Below are positions 27,001-37,335 of a stretch of 64,000 nucleotides of DNA, in pieces. The DNA comes from Pteria penguin (Eukaryota > Mollusca > Bivalvia > Pterioida > Pteriidae): positions 50,111,186-50,175,185 of the forward strand of contig CM068585.1 in assembly GCA_035048485.1 (NCBI GenBank). Direction: 5' to 3'. A program made the position numbers and the translations under genes. Below the pieces are notes generated by a model. That model did no database searches. It saw only the letters and a list, made by a program, of their open reading frames with translations, and was not told the DNA's origin. Position 1 is the stretch's first letter; each line of letters begins with the position of its first letter.

Positions 27001-30000
27001 GCTCTGTTGCAGAAACCGTATCTTCTTACGAAGATTATCAATTTCCTTATTCTTTTCTTCTATTTCTCTTCTCATCGCTTGAACTTTGTGCTCCATCCTT
27101 CAATTTAGAAATATACAGATACTGTTTGTAATTTATGATGTATTTGTATAAACACTGCAATTTTCTATACATATTTATATACGAAACAATGTACTATATT
27201 TTCTATCTATTTTCTAGCATCAAGTGTAGTGTATCTTTCTGCAATTTATTGAAAGTGTCTTCTAAGTGCCTTCTTAGTGTATTCTCCGCATCATCACATT
27301 CATTCCATCCTAACCTTAAAATAAATGGATTAAAAATGGGTTTTACTCTATGTTCGTTATAACCAGACGCATGTACTTTACTTAATTTTGACTCTATTAA
27401 CTGTCCTGATATGATTTTTCAAATATAAAGCTTCCTGAAAAAGGAGTTATCTATAATAGGACAAGTTTTGTTTTCGAAATGCATTCACAAATGAATTTTG
27501 CAAAAGTAATGTAGATGTTATTTGATATACAATCAAGTATAAAGGTCAGCGCTCGGAGATGTTGGTGATATACATGTATTTGCCATCAGAAAAGAAAAGA
27601 GAAGAAACTGGAAAATTGTTTCTGTAAATTGATACAACCACTTCTTTAAATAAGTTCCTTATATAACATAAGCTACAGTATATATAATTGAGAAGTTACT
27701 GTAGTTTTATTAACGCAATATTATATATTTATCAGTTCGTTATTCTGACAAAGTAAAGCATTTGTTTCACCCTATTCAATCGATGTCTATATTTTTTTGA
27801 AAGAAATTCTATTCTAAAGGCACGTTTTATCGCTTGATTTGCATTTTTACATTCTTGATAGAACTAGTAACATGAATGTCTCAGCATCCTTAAAAAGTAT
27901 ATCTGAGGTAAACAAGGTATATTTTGGCCCTTATAACTTCTTTTCACATACACTATTTTAACTTTAGGAGATGCATTTTTAATTTCCAATCTCCTTTGAC
28001 CTACAATAAATAAATAAATAAATAGATAAATAAAAAGTACTATGACTAAAGAATACAAAATAATAGGCGCGAAATCTGGTTGTTGTTCATGTTTACAAAT
28101 ATCAAATAACCTTAATTTCAATTTTCATTACTGAAAAATGCATCAAGTAGCTATATTACGTTTCCATATCGTGAAATCATATTTAACAAGTAATATGCAA
28201 TCAATTTTCTAAAACACTTAAGTAATATATCAGGTCAGTAAAATATGTTGATTAACCTTTCCATTGATTTTTGCCTTTCTCTTTCTATTCTAGTAGTGTG
28301 AGACATTTGCATGATTGTTACCATACAAGTTCTGTGTTGTTTTTTTCTATCTGCTAACTCCTTAGATGTATCACTGAAAAGAAAATAAATCTATCCATTT
28401 TATACTATAACTGTAGGGACAATATAAAATGCAACTCAAAATGATATCAATGCGATAGAATAGAATTCAATACAATACAATAAAAAATTGTTTTTAGCAG
28501 TTTAGTTTAATACTAATGGAAAATGGATTGATGTATTTGTACATGCCGAAAAGTGCAATAGATTTGTATATAATGGATATCTCATACTTGATGCCGTATT
28601 ATTAAATTAAGTTTTTATGTAAGCATGAGTACCAATGGAACAAAACCGAAAGTTCTATTTATATGTTCATTTTAATGAAATTGCAAATATACAGTTTTCT
28701 GAATTCATGATTTTTTATATTTTTATCCCTGTGCACCAATATATGTATATTTTTTATCTCTTGGTTATGATTGGCTCCTAAATTCATCAGTTTTATGTAA
28801 TACTATGTAAGGTGTAGTACCACACATGACAGAGTTTACTACAGTTGGGTGCAGTTCTGACCTTACATGAAATAACGTCGAAATATTCAACATAAAATCA
28901 ATAAGGTAGAATTGTTAATTGTTTCTACATATTTACTAAATTTTTTAATTCAAATATTTTTTTCTACAAAAAATGCTATTGTACATCATAAAATAAATAT
29001 TTCTATCGTGTTGTTCGAAACTGGATGATTTTAATAACTGAATGTGAAAAATGATCATGGCGTGACGTGACAGTAAACTTGAAGACGGAATTGCCGAAAA
29101 GTAAATTTGGCACCAAGTGCACTTGATCAAAATTTGTTACTGGTTTTCAGGACAAAAAACTAAGTACACTTGAATAAAATATTAGAACTGCACCCCTATG
29201 TACCTTTGAGTTTGTACGTCCATCCTGTGAAATCTATACAATATTTTAAAACTGTGGCATTAAAGTTTCCCGGTTTCATTGCTTTACGTTAGTACTTCAA
29301 ATAAAATATATTTCACTGAGACTATACTTTATGTATTTTAGCACAGTTTCCAGTACATTTCCAGATATTCCTCGATGGAATCAAATATCTGTTCCGTCAT
29401 ATTTAACTACTGTGCATTTAAATTAAATTTAAATTTAAATTAAATTAAACTTTATTTATTTTACAACGATTAAGAAACAAGTTAACAACTTATATAAATC
29501 TTGCTCGTTGGCACGGATCTTGGCGTAAGGGTGTCGTTTTTGTGTGGGAGGAAACCGGAGTACCCGGAGAAAACCCACGAAGCCAGGTTGGTGACAGCCC
29601 CACCATCTCACGTACCACACCGGGAATCGAACCCGGGTCGCATTGGTGAGAAGCGAGCGCGCTACCAACTGCGCTACCTGGCCCCCCTGGCAACTATTGT
29701 GCATCTTTCCATGATATTTATAAATGATCACTACAAACAATACATCTTGATTTTATACTCCTGTTGTTAATATTTGAATGCAAAACAATAGAACTACATA
29801 CTGCAGATAATTAAATTGTTTGACATACTTCCGATGATTCAAATGTTAGGTTTAGGTTTATGACTCCTCCTACAAGATAATATAATACCAAATTCCGTCC
29901 TATGCCTCACATTTATTACTTAACCTATAATAAATCTCTTTGGATAAAAAATATTTCATAACATAGGTAAACATTTCTTTTAGTCCCCTTAAATGATCAC

Positions 30001-33000
30001 ACGATATAATAGTATACATGATAACGTCCTTGAATAATTAACATAACATTCTATCTGTACATACCTATACTTCCTGTTCAAATTGTCATATTCCTGATTA
30101 AGTTGGTCCACTTGATGTTCTTTTGCTGTCAATCTACAGCGATATAAAAACATTACTATCAGGCGCATTACCAATAATTCAAACGTACATACACATTAAC
30201 AACTTCAGCAGATACAATTTTATTCAGTATTTAAAGTATGGGTAAAATGCAGAATGTGTGTTGCACAAAATTTCTTTTTTGCTTTTTTTTTTTTTTTTTT
30301 TTGTTTTTGTTTTTGTTTTTTGTTGTCTTTTTTTTTTTTTTTGTCAGTTTTCATTTGTAACCCAGGTAACACAAAACATTTTCGAAATATTTTTATTTGT
30401 TTATTATACAGCTTTTCTTAAAATATTTGATTTGAAATGTTTTTAAAATGTTTTATAACATTGGTTAAGTGTTTTAACATGTTTTCAGAACATTTTATTG
30501 CAATATTTCAGTTGTTGAAACGTAAATATTTTGTAAGTTAAAATGTTACGCTTTCTTCAGATTAAAAGGATCTGTATAAAACAATTTAAGACATAAAATC
30601 GAAATATAATCTGAAAATATCTTAAAAATGTTTTTAAAATGATTTCCGTAGCACATTTTAAAGCATTAGGTCCAAATGTATTCTAATTGTTTTTAAATGT
30701 TACGCGGTCGTGTAATTTGAATAATCTATAGAGCATTTTAAAACATTAGGTCGAAACTTTATATGAAAATGTTACGCATTCATGTAATACAAATTATATT
30801 TGTAATCTCACTAATATGTTAGGCTTAATGATTTAAAAATTTCGAATTGTGTAAGACGAAGTTCCATTGTTTAATCACCATTTCTCGATATCGAATAAAC
30901 ATCAAGAATTTGACCTACTGATATACAAATAAGCTTATTGATAGCGAGAATTTGTGAATTAATAGTGAAACGACGCCACATAAAAATGCAAGTGTTATTT
31001 GAATATATCATTGATAACAAAAACAACGGAGGGAGGGGGATTAATATTTTAAGCTTTATGAATTCACACTTATCCTATTAAAGTTCATTTTAAATTTTCA
31101 ATCAGTTTTTGTTGTAGACCGAATATCTCCTCTGAATTGTTTTACAATTTCAGCCAAAATATACATTTAGTCTTTTCATAAACGGATCAAATATTAAGGT
31201 TTATTGTACTCAAAAATGAAAATGAATTTATATGAGCAGTGATCGAATTTTTCCTGCTATTTATGACTTCTACATAAGCGGTAACTGAGAATAAAGGACA
31301 ATTATTAGGATAACTCTTCTCAAATACATTGTCGCCCTCGAAATTACATTGTAATTATGTACCAAAGATGTGTACTTGTGTTTGTTGTCATTTCTTCGTA
31401 AATTTTTCCTTCTGTTTTTCTCACCATTTCTCTCAAATTTTTTTCAGAAAAGAATCTCACGGAGAACCAGAGTGCTTAAAAATGAATTTCCAAATGATGT
31501 CTGGAACAGGTACAATTGGAAGGCCATAGATCATCCACCGAACCAGTGATATCCGGGGTATCCCAGGGGGCAGACCTGTGCCCTCTATTTTTCCTCTTCA
31601 ACATCAAGAACATACCAGAGAGGACAACAGATGCACGCCTTTTTGCAAATAATTGTCTACTTTACAGACCTATTACCAATAAGAACCACACAAACACCCT
31701 ACAGAGGGATCTGGATTCTCTGTCCAGATATGAGGACTGGCAGATGACATTTCTCCCGCAGAAGTGTGTAGTGATTCAGGCAACCAACAAGTGGAATCCC
31801 ATCACCGCCAACTTCACTATACATGGGCAACTCATTGATGTGGTGGACTCCAGCAAATACCTTGTTGTCACCATCAGCAAAGTCCTTCAAAGGAGTGCTG
31901 CACGGTTTGCCACCAGGAACTACCATGATCGACATCCTGGTACGATTATCTAGTTGATTGAAGACATTCGCTGGAAATCATTACAGACCTGACAACTTAA
32001 TATCAGACTCGTCCTGCTGTACAAGGTCCAGCATGCGCTAATGGCTATACCAGCTGAGCTAAAAACAAGTGACCGAAGGACCAGAAGCAGCCAAACCTTT
32101 CGGTTACCACACATCCGGATTAATGCACACTGCTATTCCTTCTTTCCGAGGACTATTGGTGACTGGAACCAATTACCACCTAAGGTTGCTTAAGCACCAT
32201 TTTTAGAAGTCTCAGTTTGCCCTCATAGGGTTTTTAACCTTGTCCGATGTGCACATCGAGTATATCATTCTAACTTGAGGAAAACTCGTATGAGGTGGAG
32301 GAAGCAGAAGTAACTACATTCGTGCTACAGTGTCATTTCTTATATAATTATTATGTTTTTGATTGTTTGATTTGTTTTTTTTTTTTTGTATAGAATGTTT
32401 TCAAAATAATCTATCAAACTCTTGTACCATGTTTTATTGATACTAAATATAGGATACATATACCTTTTAATTTTGTGCACCAGATGTGCATTTCGACAAC
32501 TTATGTCTCTTCAGTGATGCTCGTGGCCGAATGATTGGAATTCTCATAATATATAAATATTTAAAGAGCAGTATTGAAACCAAAATGACCGAAAAGTGAA
32601 CCAAAAACTCTATCTAAGGACAGAGCTATGCATGAGGGAGATGCTGTTTAGTTTTAGAGTGATTTACTTAATTTGATGACTGAAAATTTGAAGTATATAT
32701 TTCATGTCAGTACAAAGGCACTGAAAACTAGACTTATGATGCCCTCGGGGACTATCAGTCCACCAGCAGTGACACCGGCCTAGTCGTTATAATAACTATA
32801 GGATATATGTACTTTTTAATTTTGTGCACCAGATGCGCATTTCGACAACATTTGTCTCTTCAGTGATGCTCATGGCCGAATGATTGGGATTCTCATAATA
32901 TATAAATTTTTGAAGAGCAGTATTAAAACCAAAATGACCGATAAGTGAACCAAAGAATCTATCTAAGGACAGAGCTATGCATGATGGAGATACTCCTTAG

Positions 33001-33505
33001 TTTTAGAGTGATTTACTTAATTTGATGACTGAAAATTTGAATTATATATTTCATGTCAGTACAAAAGAACTAGATTTATTATGCCCTCGGGGACTATCGA
33101 AGCATATAAAATTGCTTCTTGAACACCACAAATGAACGTAAACAAAACATTTATATTGAAATATTTTACAACATTTCAGATGAAACATCATTTCAAAATG
33201 TTTATGATATATTTCAACATTTTTTCTAATGTTTTTGCTGAATAAATGTTGTTTGACAAAATGTTTTTTGATGTTTTAAGAACATTTTAAAAATTGTTTT
33301 CGACCCATGATCTGTTGCATTTCTAATACGTTTTAAAAACATTTTTGTGTTAACTGAAAATTGAGTATACCTGTCTTTTAAAGTTTTGTTAAGAGATAAA
33401 AGTTTTTCTTTTTCACTGGTTACCACTTGGAGAGAATTTGCTAGATGTTGATTTTCTCTAAGTAAGGAGTTTCTCTGAATGGCATCTACATGTACCGGGT
33501 TTCTG
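20700..33505 (-). CDS. gene A: MIEAP/SPATA18-like protein, 5' end not located
   Basis: This is a minus-strand spliced gene. Supported exons, 5' to 3': 33371-33505, 30065-30133, 28257-28373, 26564-27097, 26232-26369, 25223-25424, 23323-23424, 21677-21772 and 20700-21014. All junctions have AG/GT ends and joined frames stay open for about 568 codons to a TAG stop. The first five exons encode charged coiled coil; the last four encode the C-terminal MIEAP domain. In mammals MIEAP acts in mitochondrial quality control; a similar role here is only inferred by homology. Neighbouring gene B is a tandem paralog. The exon phase at 33505 requires more 5' exons, none of which was recognised up to 39 kb, so the gene may be truncated. 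Confidence 0.8.
21677..21772 (-). CDS. gene A, MIEAP-domain exon
   Basis: 96 nt (32 codons, phases 0/0) between acceptor ttttccag and donor AAA|GTAAG. Encodes YVIPTNDPLIKALYDIRISL. Exact counterpart of 46749-46844 in gene B. Confidence 0.85.
21862..22080 (+). repeat. dispersed repeat R1, copy 1 (in intron)
   Basis: Starts at aaaagaggagttactggctc and ends near cgggcccaccttcccacc. Other copies lie at 48245-48375 (truncated), 57222-57480 and 63834-63905 (fragment). No coding evidence. Confidence 0.75.
22185..22575 (-). pseudogene. reverse transcriptase relic in gene A intron
   Basis: On the minus strand, blocks aligned with the element at 16.1-17.1 kb appear: LTYRYTGDLL (a decayed YIDDLL box, the two catalytic aspartates reduced to one), SKLEINDPTENASSASYLDM, and IPHLTSKVPSS...FLISQLL. 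Upstream codons (MGTN-like) contain stops. A dead Penelope-like fragment. Confidence 0.75.
23323..23424 (-). CDS. gene A, MIEAP-domain exon
   Basis: 102 nt (34 codons, phases 0/0), acceptor tatttcag, donor AATCAG|GTTTGT. Encodes AYKMSTEAEKEYELSIRRAI. Counterpart of 48496-48597 in gene B. Confidence 0.85.
23645..24060. repeat. degenerate relatives of the TGACCT repeat
   Basis: Three imperfect units share gagaccttggttca(a)ggtt/catgac with the array at 13540-14395, but the TGACCTTGACCTTTGACC core is largely lost. In an intron of gene A. Confidence 0.5.
24930..25195. repeat. dispersed repeat R2, diverged copy (intron)
   Basis: Shares atttcggcaacttatgtctc, a cagctgtacataagggagat segment and aggcactgaaaa with the two better copies at 32448-33100. 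Confidence 0.55.
25223..25424 (-). CDS. gene A, first MIEAP-domain exon
   Basis: 202 nt; starts with 1 nt that completes a split codon and ends in phase 0 at TTGAAG|GTGATT. Encodes KIAEKFSELYENSWTIAFEE followed by an acidic IDEKDIVEILLS stretch. The KFSELY...W..A pattern corresponds to the start of the MIEAP domain (RFSDSY...A in mammalian proteins). Identical in length and phase to 49547-49748. Confidence 0.87.
25815..26094 (-). mobile_element. tRNA-derived SINE, family 1
   Basis: Minus-strand copy within a gene A intron. Body words cattgcatagaaattta, gcagtgagggatctgttac and a degenerate tRNA-like head ending near tgggctacaccggctt are visible. Confidence 0.75.
26232..26369 (-). CDS. gene A, coiled-coil exon of the repeated type
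   Basis: 138 nt in phase 2/2 (1 nt + 45 codons + 2 nt), acceptor gttttag, donor ACAAG|GTGATG. Ends YQHENEELKKATEEELTR, clearly homologous to the ends of the multiplied exons in gene B (YQYENEELRKAKEEALTR). Gene A has only this one member. Confidence 0.87.
26564..27097 (-). CDS. gene A, long coiled-coil exon
   Basis: 534 nt in phase 2/2 (177 full codons), donor GTATG|GTACGT. The acceptor (ctaaattgaag) is weak, so this could alternatively be a first exon starting at the ATG at 27096, which gives MEHKVQAMRREIEEKNKEID. The peptide is highly charged coiled coil in two parts (27095-26960 and about 26860-26640) around a looser centre. No counterpart is visible in gene B within the window. Confidence 0.7.
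27213..27309 (-). pseudogene. decayed coiled-coil exon in gene A
   Basis: A good acceptor (ttaaggttag) precedes a coiled-coil-like frame (NTLRRHLEDTFNKLQKDTLH). The frame fits only if about one base is removed near the 5' end, and the expected phase-2 donor position reads AG|ATAGAA instead of AG|GT. I read it as a lost member of the exon series; alternatively it is chance. Confidence 0.35.
28257..28373 (-). CDS. gene A, coiled-coil exon
   Basis: 117 nt in phase 2/2, acceptor tattttcttttcag, donor GAAAG|GTTAAT. Encodes KELADRKKQHRTCMVTIMQM then RIERERQKSMER. Very basic and coiled-coil-like. Confidence 0.7.
28842..29200. mobile_element. short terminal-inverted-repeat element, TA-flanked
   Basis: Ends CAGTTGGGTGCAGTTCT and, complemented, CATAGGGGTGCAGTTCT, with TA on both outer sides. 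The terminal gggtgcagt(c/t)ct matches the two 1-kb elements at 17825 and 44910, but the GCGTTAACGC blocks are missing. 359 bp, non-coding, in a gene A intron. Confidence 0.6.
29500..29700 (-). mobile_element. tRNA-derived SINE, family 2
   Basis: On the minus strand the head has TAGCGCAGTTGGTAGCGCG (A-box region) and GGGTTCGATTCCCGG (B box), like a real tRNA. It is followed by a GGTTTTCTCCGGGTACTCCG body and a 3' AT-rich tail with an aaatttaaattaaattaaac repeat near 29420-29450. A CCTCCCAC-type body like this is common in marine invertebrate SINEs. Confidence 0.8.
30065..30133 (-). CDS. gene A, short coiled-coil exon
   Basis: 69 nt in phase 2/2, acceptor cgctgtag, donor TATAG|GTATGT. Encodes LTAKEHQVDQLNQEYDNLNR. 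Too short to stand alone; supported by phase and splice sites shared with its neighbours. Confidence 0.65.
30277..30345. repeat. poly-T / GTTTTT low-complexity tract
   Basis: Long T runs with G interruptions; seen on the minus strand this could be the A-rich tail of a degraded retroelement. Confidence 0.85.
31445..32330 (+). pseudogene. LINE reverse transcriptase relic (jockey/CR1-like)
   Basis: A 145-codon open stretch (31516-31953) has the non-LTR order ISGVSQGADLCPLFFL (GVPQG-type block), ARLFANNCLLYR (the catalytic A/F-A-D-D box changed to F-A-N-N), DLDSLSRYEDWQMTFLPQKC and SSKYLVVTIS. It then jumps straight to LQRSAARFATRNY, so about 100 residues are deleted. The C-terminal end continues in broken frames to about 32330. 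Non-functional. Confidence 0.8.
32448..33100. repeat. dispersed repeat R2, two tandem copies
   Basis: 32450-32757 and 32802-33098 are about 90% alike: both run from aggata(c/t)at...ttttgtgcaccagatg(t/c)gcatt to gccctcggggactatc. A GC-richer spacer (cagtgacaccggcctagtcg) lies between them. No coding sequence. Confidence 0.85.
33371..33505 (-). CDS. gene A, most 5' coiled-coil exon recognised
   Basis: 135 nt in phase 2/2, acceptor tattttgtag, donor GACAG|GTATAC. Encodes AIQRNSLLRENQHLANSLQV and a K/E-rich end. Starting phase 2 means at least one more exon lies upstream. Confidence 0.75.
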
Positions 33506-34337
33506 CTACAAAATATTGGAATTAAAAATATTATGTTTTCATAATACACATAACATACATATATCATTATAAATTTTATATACAAACAGACGTGATTTTG
33601 AAAAGTTGATGTAATACTAAATTTTTTATAAAAACTGTCCTCATTCAACCCTGTTTTCCTCAAAATGACAAGAGTTATCTCCCGCAGTGGATTATAACTC
33701 TCGGACTGCAATATCCATCTCTACCCATACAATATTGCTTGAGTTCACTTAATTTTGTATTACTATTTCAAAGTATGTCTAAATGTTTTATCTAAGTTTT
33801 TCAACTGATAGAATATATTTACTGAGTTATTGAGACTGAAATCAGAAATCTGCCCGATTACTTGTAAATTTTTCAAAAATTTAAGTAAATTAGTAAATTG
33901 GTATGGTAGAAATGAGCGGAAAAAACCAACACCGAGAGTTTAAGTCCCACCTGCCAGCTACTGATAGTGTTACATCACCTTTTGAAAACTCTGTATATGC
34001 GTAGATTGCTAAAAACGAAGAGAGCTTTCGATGAAAGATATGAAGTATGTTTAATTAAAGGATAGAAATTTACTATAAGTGCCAAGAATAACAATTTCGT
34101 AAGCAATAACTCTTAATTTACACCGGTCAATTTTAGGAAAAAACTTCATGTGTTAGACTTTCATAGTAAACATGCATTCTGCATTTAACTTGAATATTTC
34201 AACATTTACGCATACGTATATACATTAATAAAAACTTATCTAGAGAGCAAAGTGTATACAATGAGTTACGTAAATATCTATTTACATTTTCCTATCTATT
34301 TGCTAATCAATAAAACATCCGATAATATTATATGGCT

Positions 34338-34445
34338 TTAAGAGTTAGCACATTGGAATACCATGACAGAAGACCGAGTGACAAGGAAAATAGCACAATT
34401 TGAAAGAATAAATGATTATTAAGGTTTATGTAAAGCGCATTAAGT
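34338..34445. repeat. duplicated fragment matching gene B intron
   Basis: Nearly identical to 49085-49195 (gaataaatgattattaaggt, agaccgagtgaca), which lies in the intron before gene B's first MIEAP exon. The equivalent gene A intron, near 24570, is much less similar. Confidence 0.75.
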
Positions 34446-35059
34446 AAATATATGTTTAATTCATGGAAGTATAACATTGGGTACAAAAACGTATGATAAT
34501 AAATATTAACGGCTGGTTGGTTTCGGTTTACGTCGCTTTCATATGAGGTTCGTTCTCTAACACTGATTCAGACAAATGACTTTGTATGGGATATACCTTA
34601 CGGGACTTATCCCCAGGGAATTCGAATTCTGAAGTCCATATATTTACAACAATTGTGTTATGGTTTCCGATAAAATCAAAGTTATATCCCATAATAAATC
34701 AGGAATATTTCGAATCCCTTCGTCACAATGCGACATGGAAGCTGGGAGAAGGGAGGGGGAGGCAATACAGAATAAAGCGATAGTCAGAATTTACTGATGT
34801 TTACATTTGATATATAACGCGTGAATGTATCTCGAGAAAATATCGATATGATAACGGAGATGCAGTAAAATCTCACATAGGATCATTATCTCATGACCAG
34901 TTTCTTCTATAAGATGGACATCGGCCATATATTTCATTTGGTTTTCTTCCTTTTATTCAAATAACCATTCCCCGTTGTGAGTTATAGAGAGATTTCAAAA
35001 CTCTTGTGCTACTTAAAATGCTTAATACATCTATGGAGAATTCCACCACACATCTACTT

Positions 35060-35430
35060 TGATACTGAAGTCCATATTGCCTTGCATGATAAATTAGTAT
35101 TCATTTTGCCTCAAGTAATGTTAGTATCCATGTTACAATGCAGACTAGAAGTCGTTGTTTCCCATTACCGTACATTACTTACTTTAGTGTTCATACTGCT
35201 GCTCATATTGCCTGACAGGGTAAATAGTGAAAAATGTTAGCATTCATATTACATGGGATGGCAAAATTTGGTGTTCATATAACGCATTAAAATTAAATTC
35301 GGTATTCAGTTTTCCTAGCATGATACACATGTACATGTATGCTGGTATTAACATTGCCATAATACATTTGATACGGTTTAGTATTCATGCTATATAGTGT
35401 TAATATTACCTTGCATGGTACCAGTTAGTG
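35060..35430. repeat. irregular minisatellite
   Basis: Variants of ttagtattcatattgcc, often followed by tgcatg(a/g)ta, recur about eight times at roughly 40-55 bp spacing. Confidence 0.55.
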
Positions 35431-36199
35431 TTAGCTGGTTGTGGATAGTAGCCCATTGTCTGAGTATGGTGTTTACAGTTTTAGTGCAATGCAACGATGT
35501 GGAGCTGTCAAAGTAAAGATGCATTTTGTATTTTTCTATCTACCAGAATTATTATTAATATACACATTATACTACTTTTGCAAAATACATGGTGCCAGGA
35601 ATAAGAAACTTGTCAAGATCAAGAAAAGTTTAATCCGTAACCGACCGGCGACCTGCACATGAATTGTATTACGCTGAATTTTCTTCCATATGATGAAAAT
35701 GTAATCAAAATATGATATAAGCAAGTGTCTTCAATTCAAGGTTAACTAGTATGTAGAAAATCTTAATTCTGACTCTATTCCCATATCATGTTAGCGATGT
35801 ATATATATCATTGTCGTACATGTTGTTTGGTTGAGTGTTATCTGTAACCTCGCTCCAATGACATTATAGCGGTTATAATCGTATATTCTCAAAACTTCAA
35901 AAAAAAACTTGTCGCATCGAAATTATCTGTAGGTAATTACAGGACAAACTCGTGACCATAAATTTGCATATTGATTTGATTTAAAATTCAACTTTCTTAG
36001 TTAAAAAAATATCAATGGAATAAGACGTTCTTTAAATCGTCACATGATTCATTAGTTACACGTTCCATACATTATTATCTTGCCTCAGTGACAGTCTTTA
36101 TTCCGTGACCTCTAAAAACAAAAATGATATTTTGATAATGATGGTGATCGTGTGTAAAATATTTATATGAAACCCCTGTTATAGCGAAAACTCTTTTTT

Positions 36200-36462
36200 A
36201 CCGTAATAATCGATTATTATGGTGAAGGCGTCTGCCAAGTGCATTTCATCTACAGACCCATCCGATGAAGTGAAGGATCTTTTACATGCCACGCCTACCG
36301 GGACCTCGGTTTTTCACTGTTTCATCCGAAAGACAGGACATCGATGAGCTCAAGGCAGGATTCGAACCAGCGATTCCTGAACATGGACCGGACACCGATA
36401 CGACGACTTTGGTAAAAGAACCAGAGACATGAGCTTAATTGTTCTTCGGCTACACTGAGCTT
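36200..36462 (-). mobile_element. tRNA-derived SINE, family 1
   Basis: Family body (gatcttttacatgccacgcc, gacaggacatcgatgagctc) and a decayed head with an aggattcgaacc B-box complement. Confidence 0.7.
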
Positions 36463-37099
36463 TGGAAAATGATATCTCAGTCGGAGTACGTGTGTTTACA
36501 TACAGCAATATACATGGGATATTCTGTCTTCCCAAATACATACCCTATGTTTTGCTTTATTTAGTCTGATATCTCAATACAAATATATTCACAATTTCAG
36601 ATACAACATAACTTCGACAGTGCGAGGAAACATATCAACGTGTATTATAAAATAAAACTTCATGCTATCGCACTCTAAAATGCTTTTATAGAAGCTTCAA
36701 GTATGAACTTTTTTGAACTCCCTGATTAAAATCAAGTACTTGGCATTTTGAAGCCCTGTTGCAGACAAAGTATGATTTTTTTTTCACTGGTCTCCTGCGT
36801 ATAGATATGTATTATACCACTTTCTGAGGACAACAAATTTGTTATCTACACTACACTGAAGATATTGATATATACGAATACTGAAATAATAATACATTCA
36901 CTTCTTTCTTTATTAAAATCATTTTTATTTCTTTTGTTATTATAATTTTTTCTGGTATGATAAATTCGGTTTTTTTTTATTCGGTGTTAAAATACCCAAA
37001 GTCTACAGTATGGGTATGTTTCGAAATATTTTCACAGATTTACTCATCAGATTATTTTATGCAGTCTGAGTAAATTTTCAGTCAAAATATTCCAAAGGG

Positions 37100-37335
37100 A
37101 ATGCAATAAAACCTCTTCGCGTTGCTCGGTTTCTACGTTTCGGTCGATGGCCTTTATCAAATTATCAGCAAAACATGAACTTAAAAATGTCTCACATCTT
37201 GACCCTATGTAAATTCTATAGAGAATCAAATTCTTTATACAATTTACATAGAGTCAAGATGCAAGACATTTTAAGTTCATGTATTCTTGATACAGGTCAT
37301 TGCCCGAAACATAGAAATGGAGCAACACAAACATG
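37100..37335. repeat. imperfect long inverted repeat
   Basis: Arms of about 110 bp meet near 37220. Shared words (complemented) include atttacatag(g/a)gtcaagatg and acattttaagttcatg. The outer part reads as cgaaacgtagaaa / cgaaacatagaaa. Mismatches suggest an old fold-back insertion. Confidence 0.7.

Larger units (their letters stand above)
33506..36199. other. no gene recognised; repeats only
   Basis: Should contain the 5' exons of gene A, but none could be identified. It holds a piece duplicated from an intron of gene B (34338-34445) and an irregular minisatellite (35060-35430). Confidence 0.4.

Noticed and set aside
29456..29770. Overlapping frames of 67-94 codons on both strands
   Set aside because: They fall on a tRNA-derived SINE; the coding appearance comes from its GC-rich head and body.
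36065..36115. Short minus-strand exon candidate (acceptor tttttag at about 36112)
   Set aside because: Only about 35 nt, with AT instead of a GT donor at the phase-2 position; not enough support.
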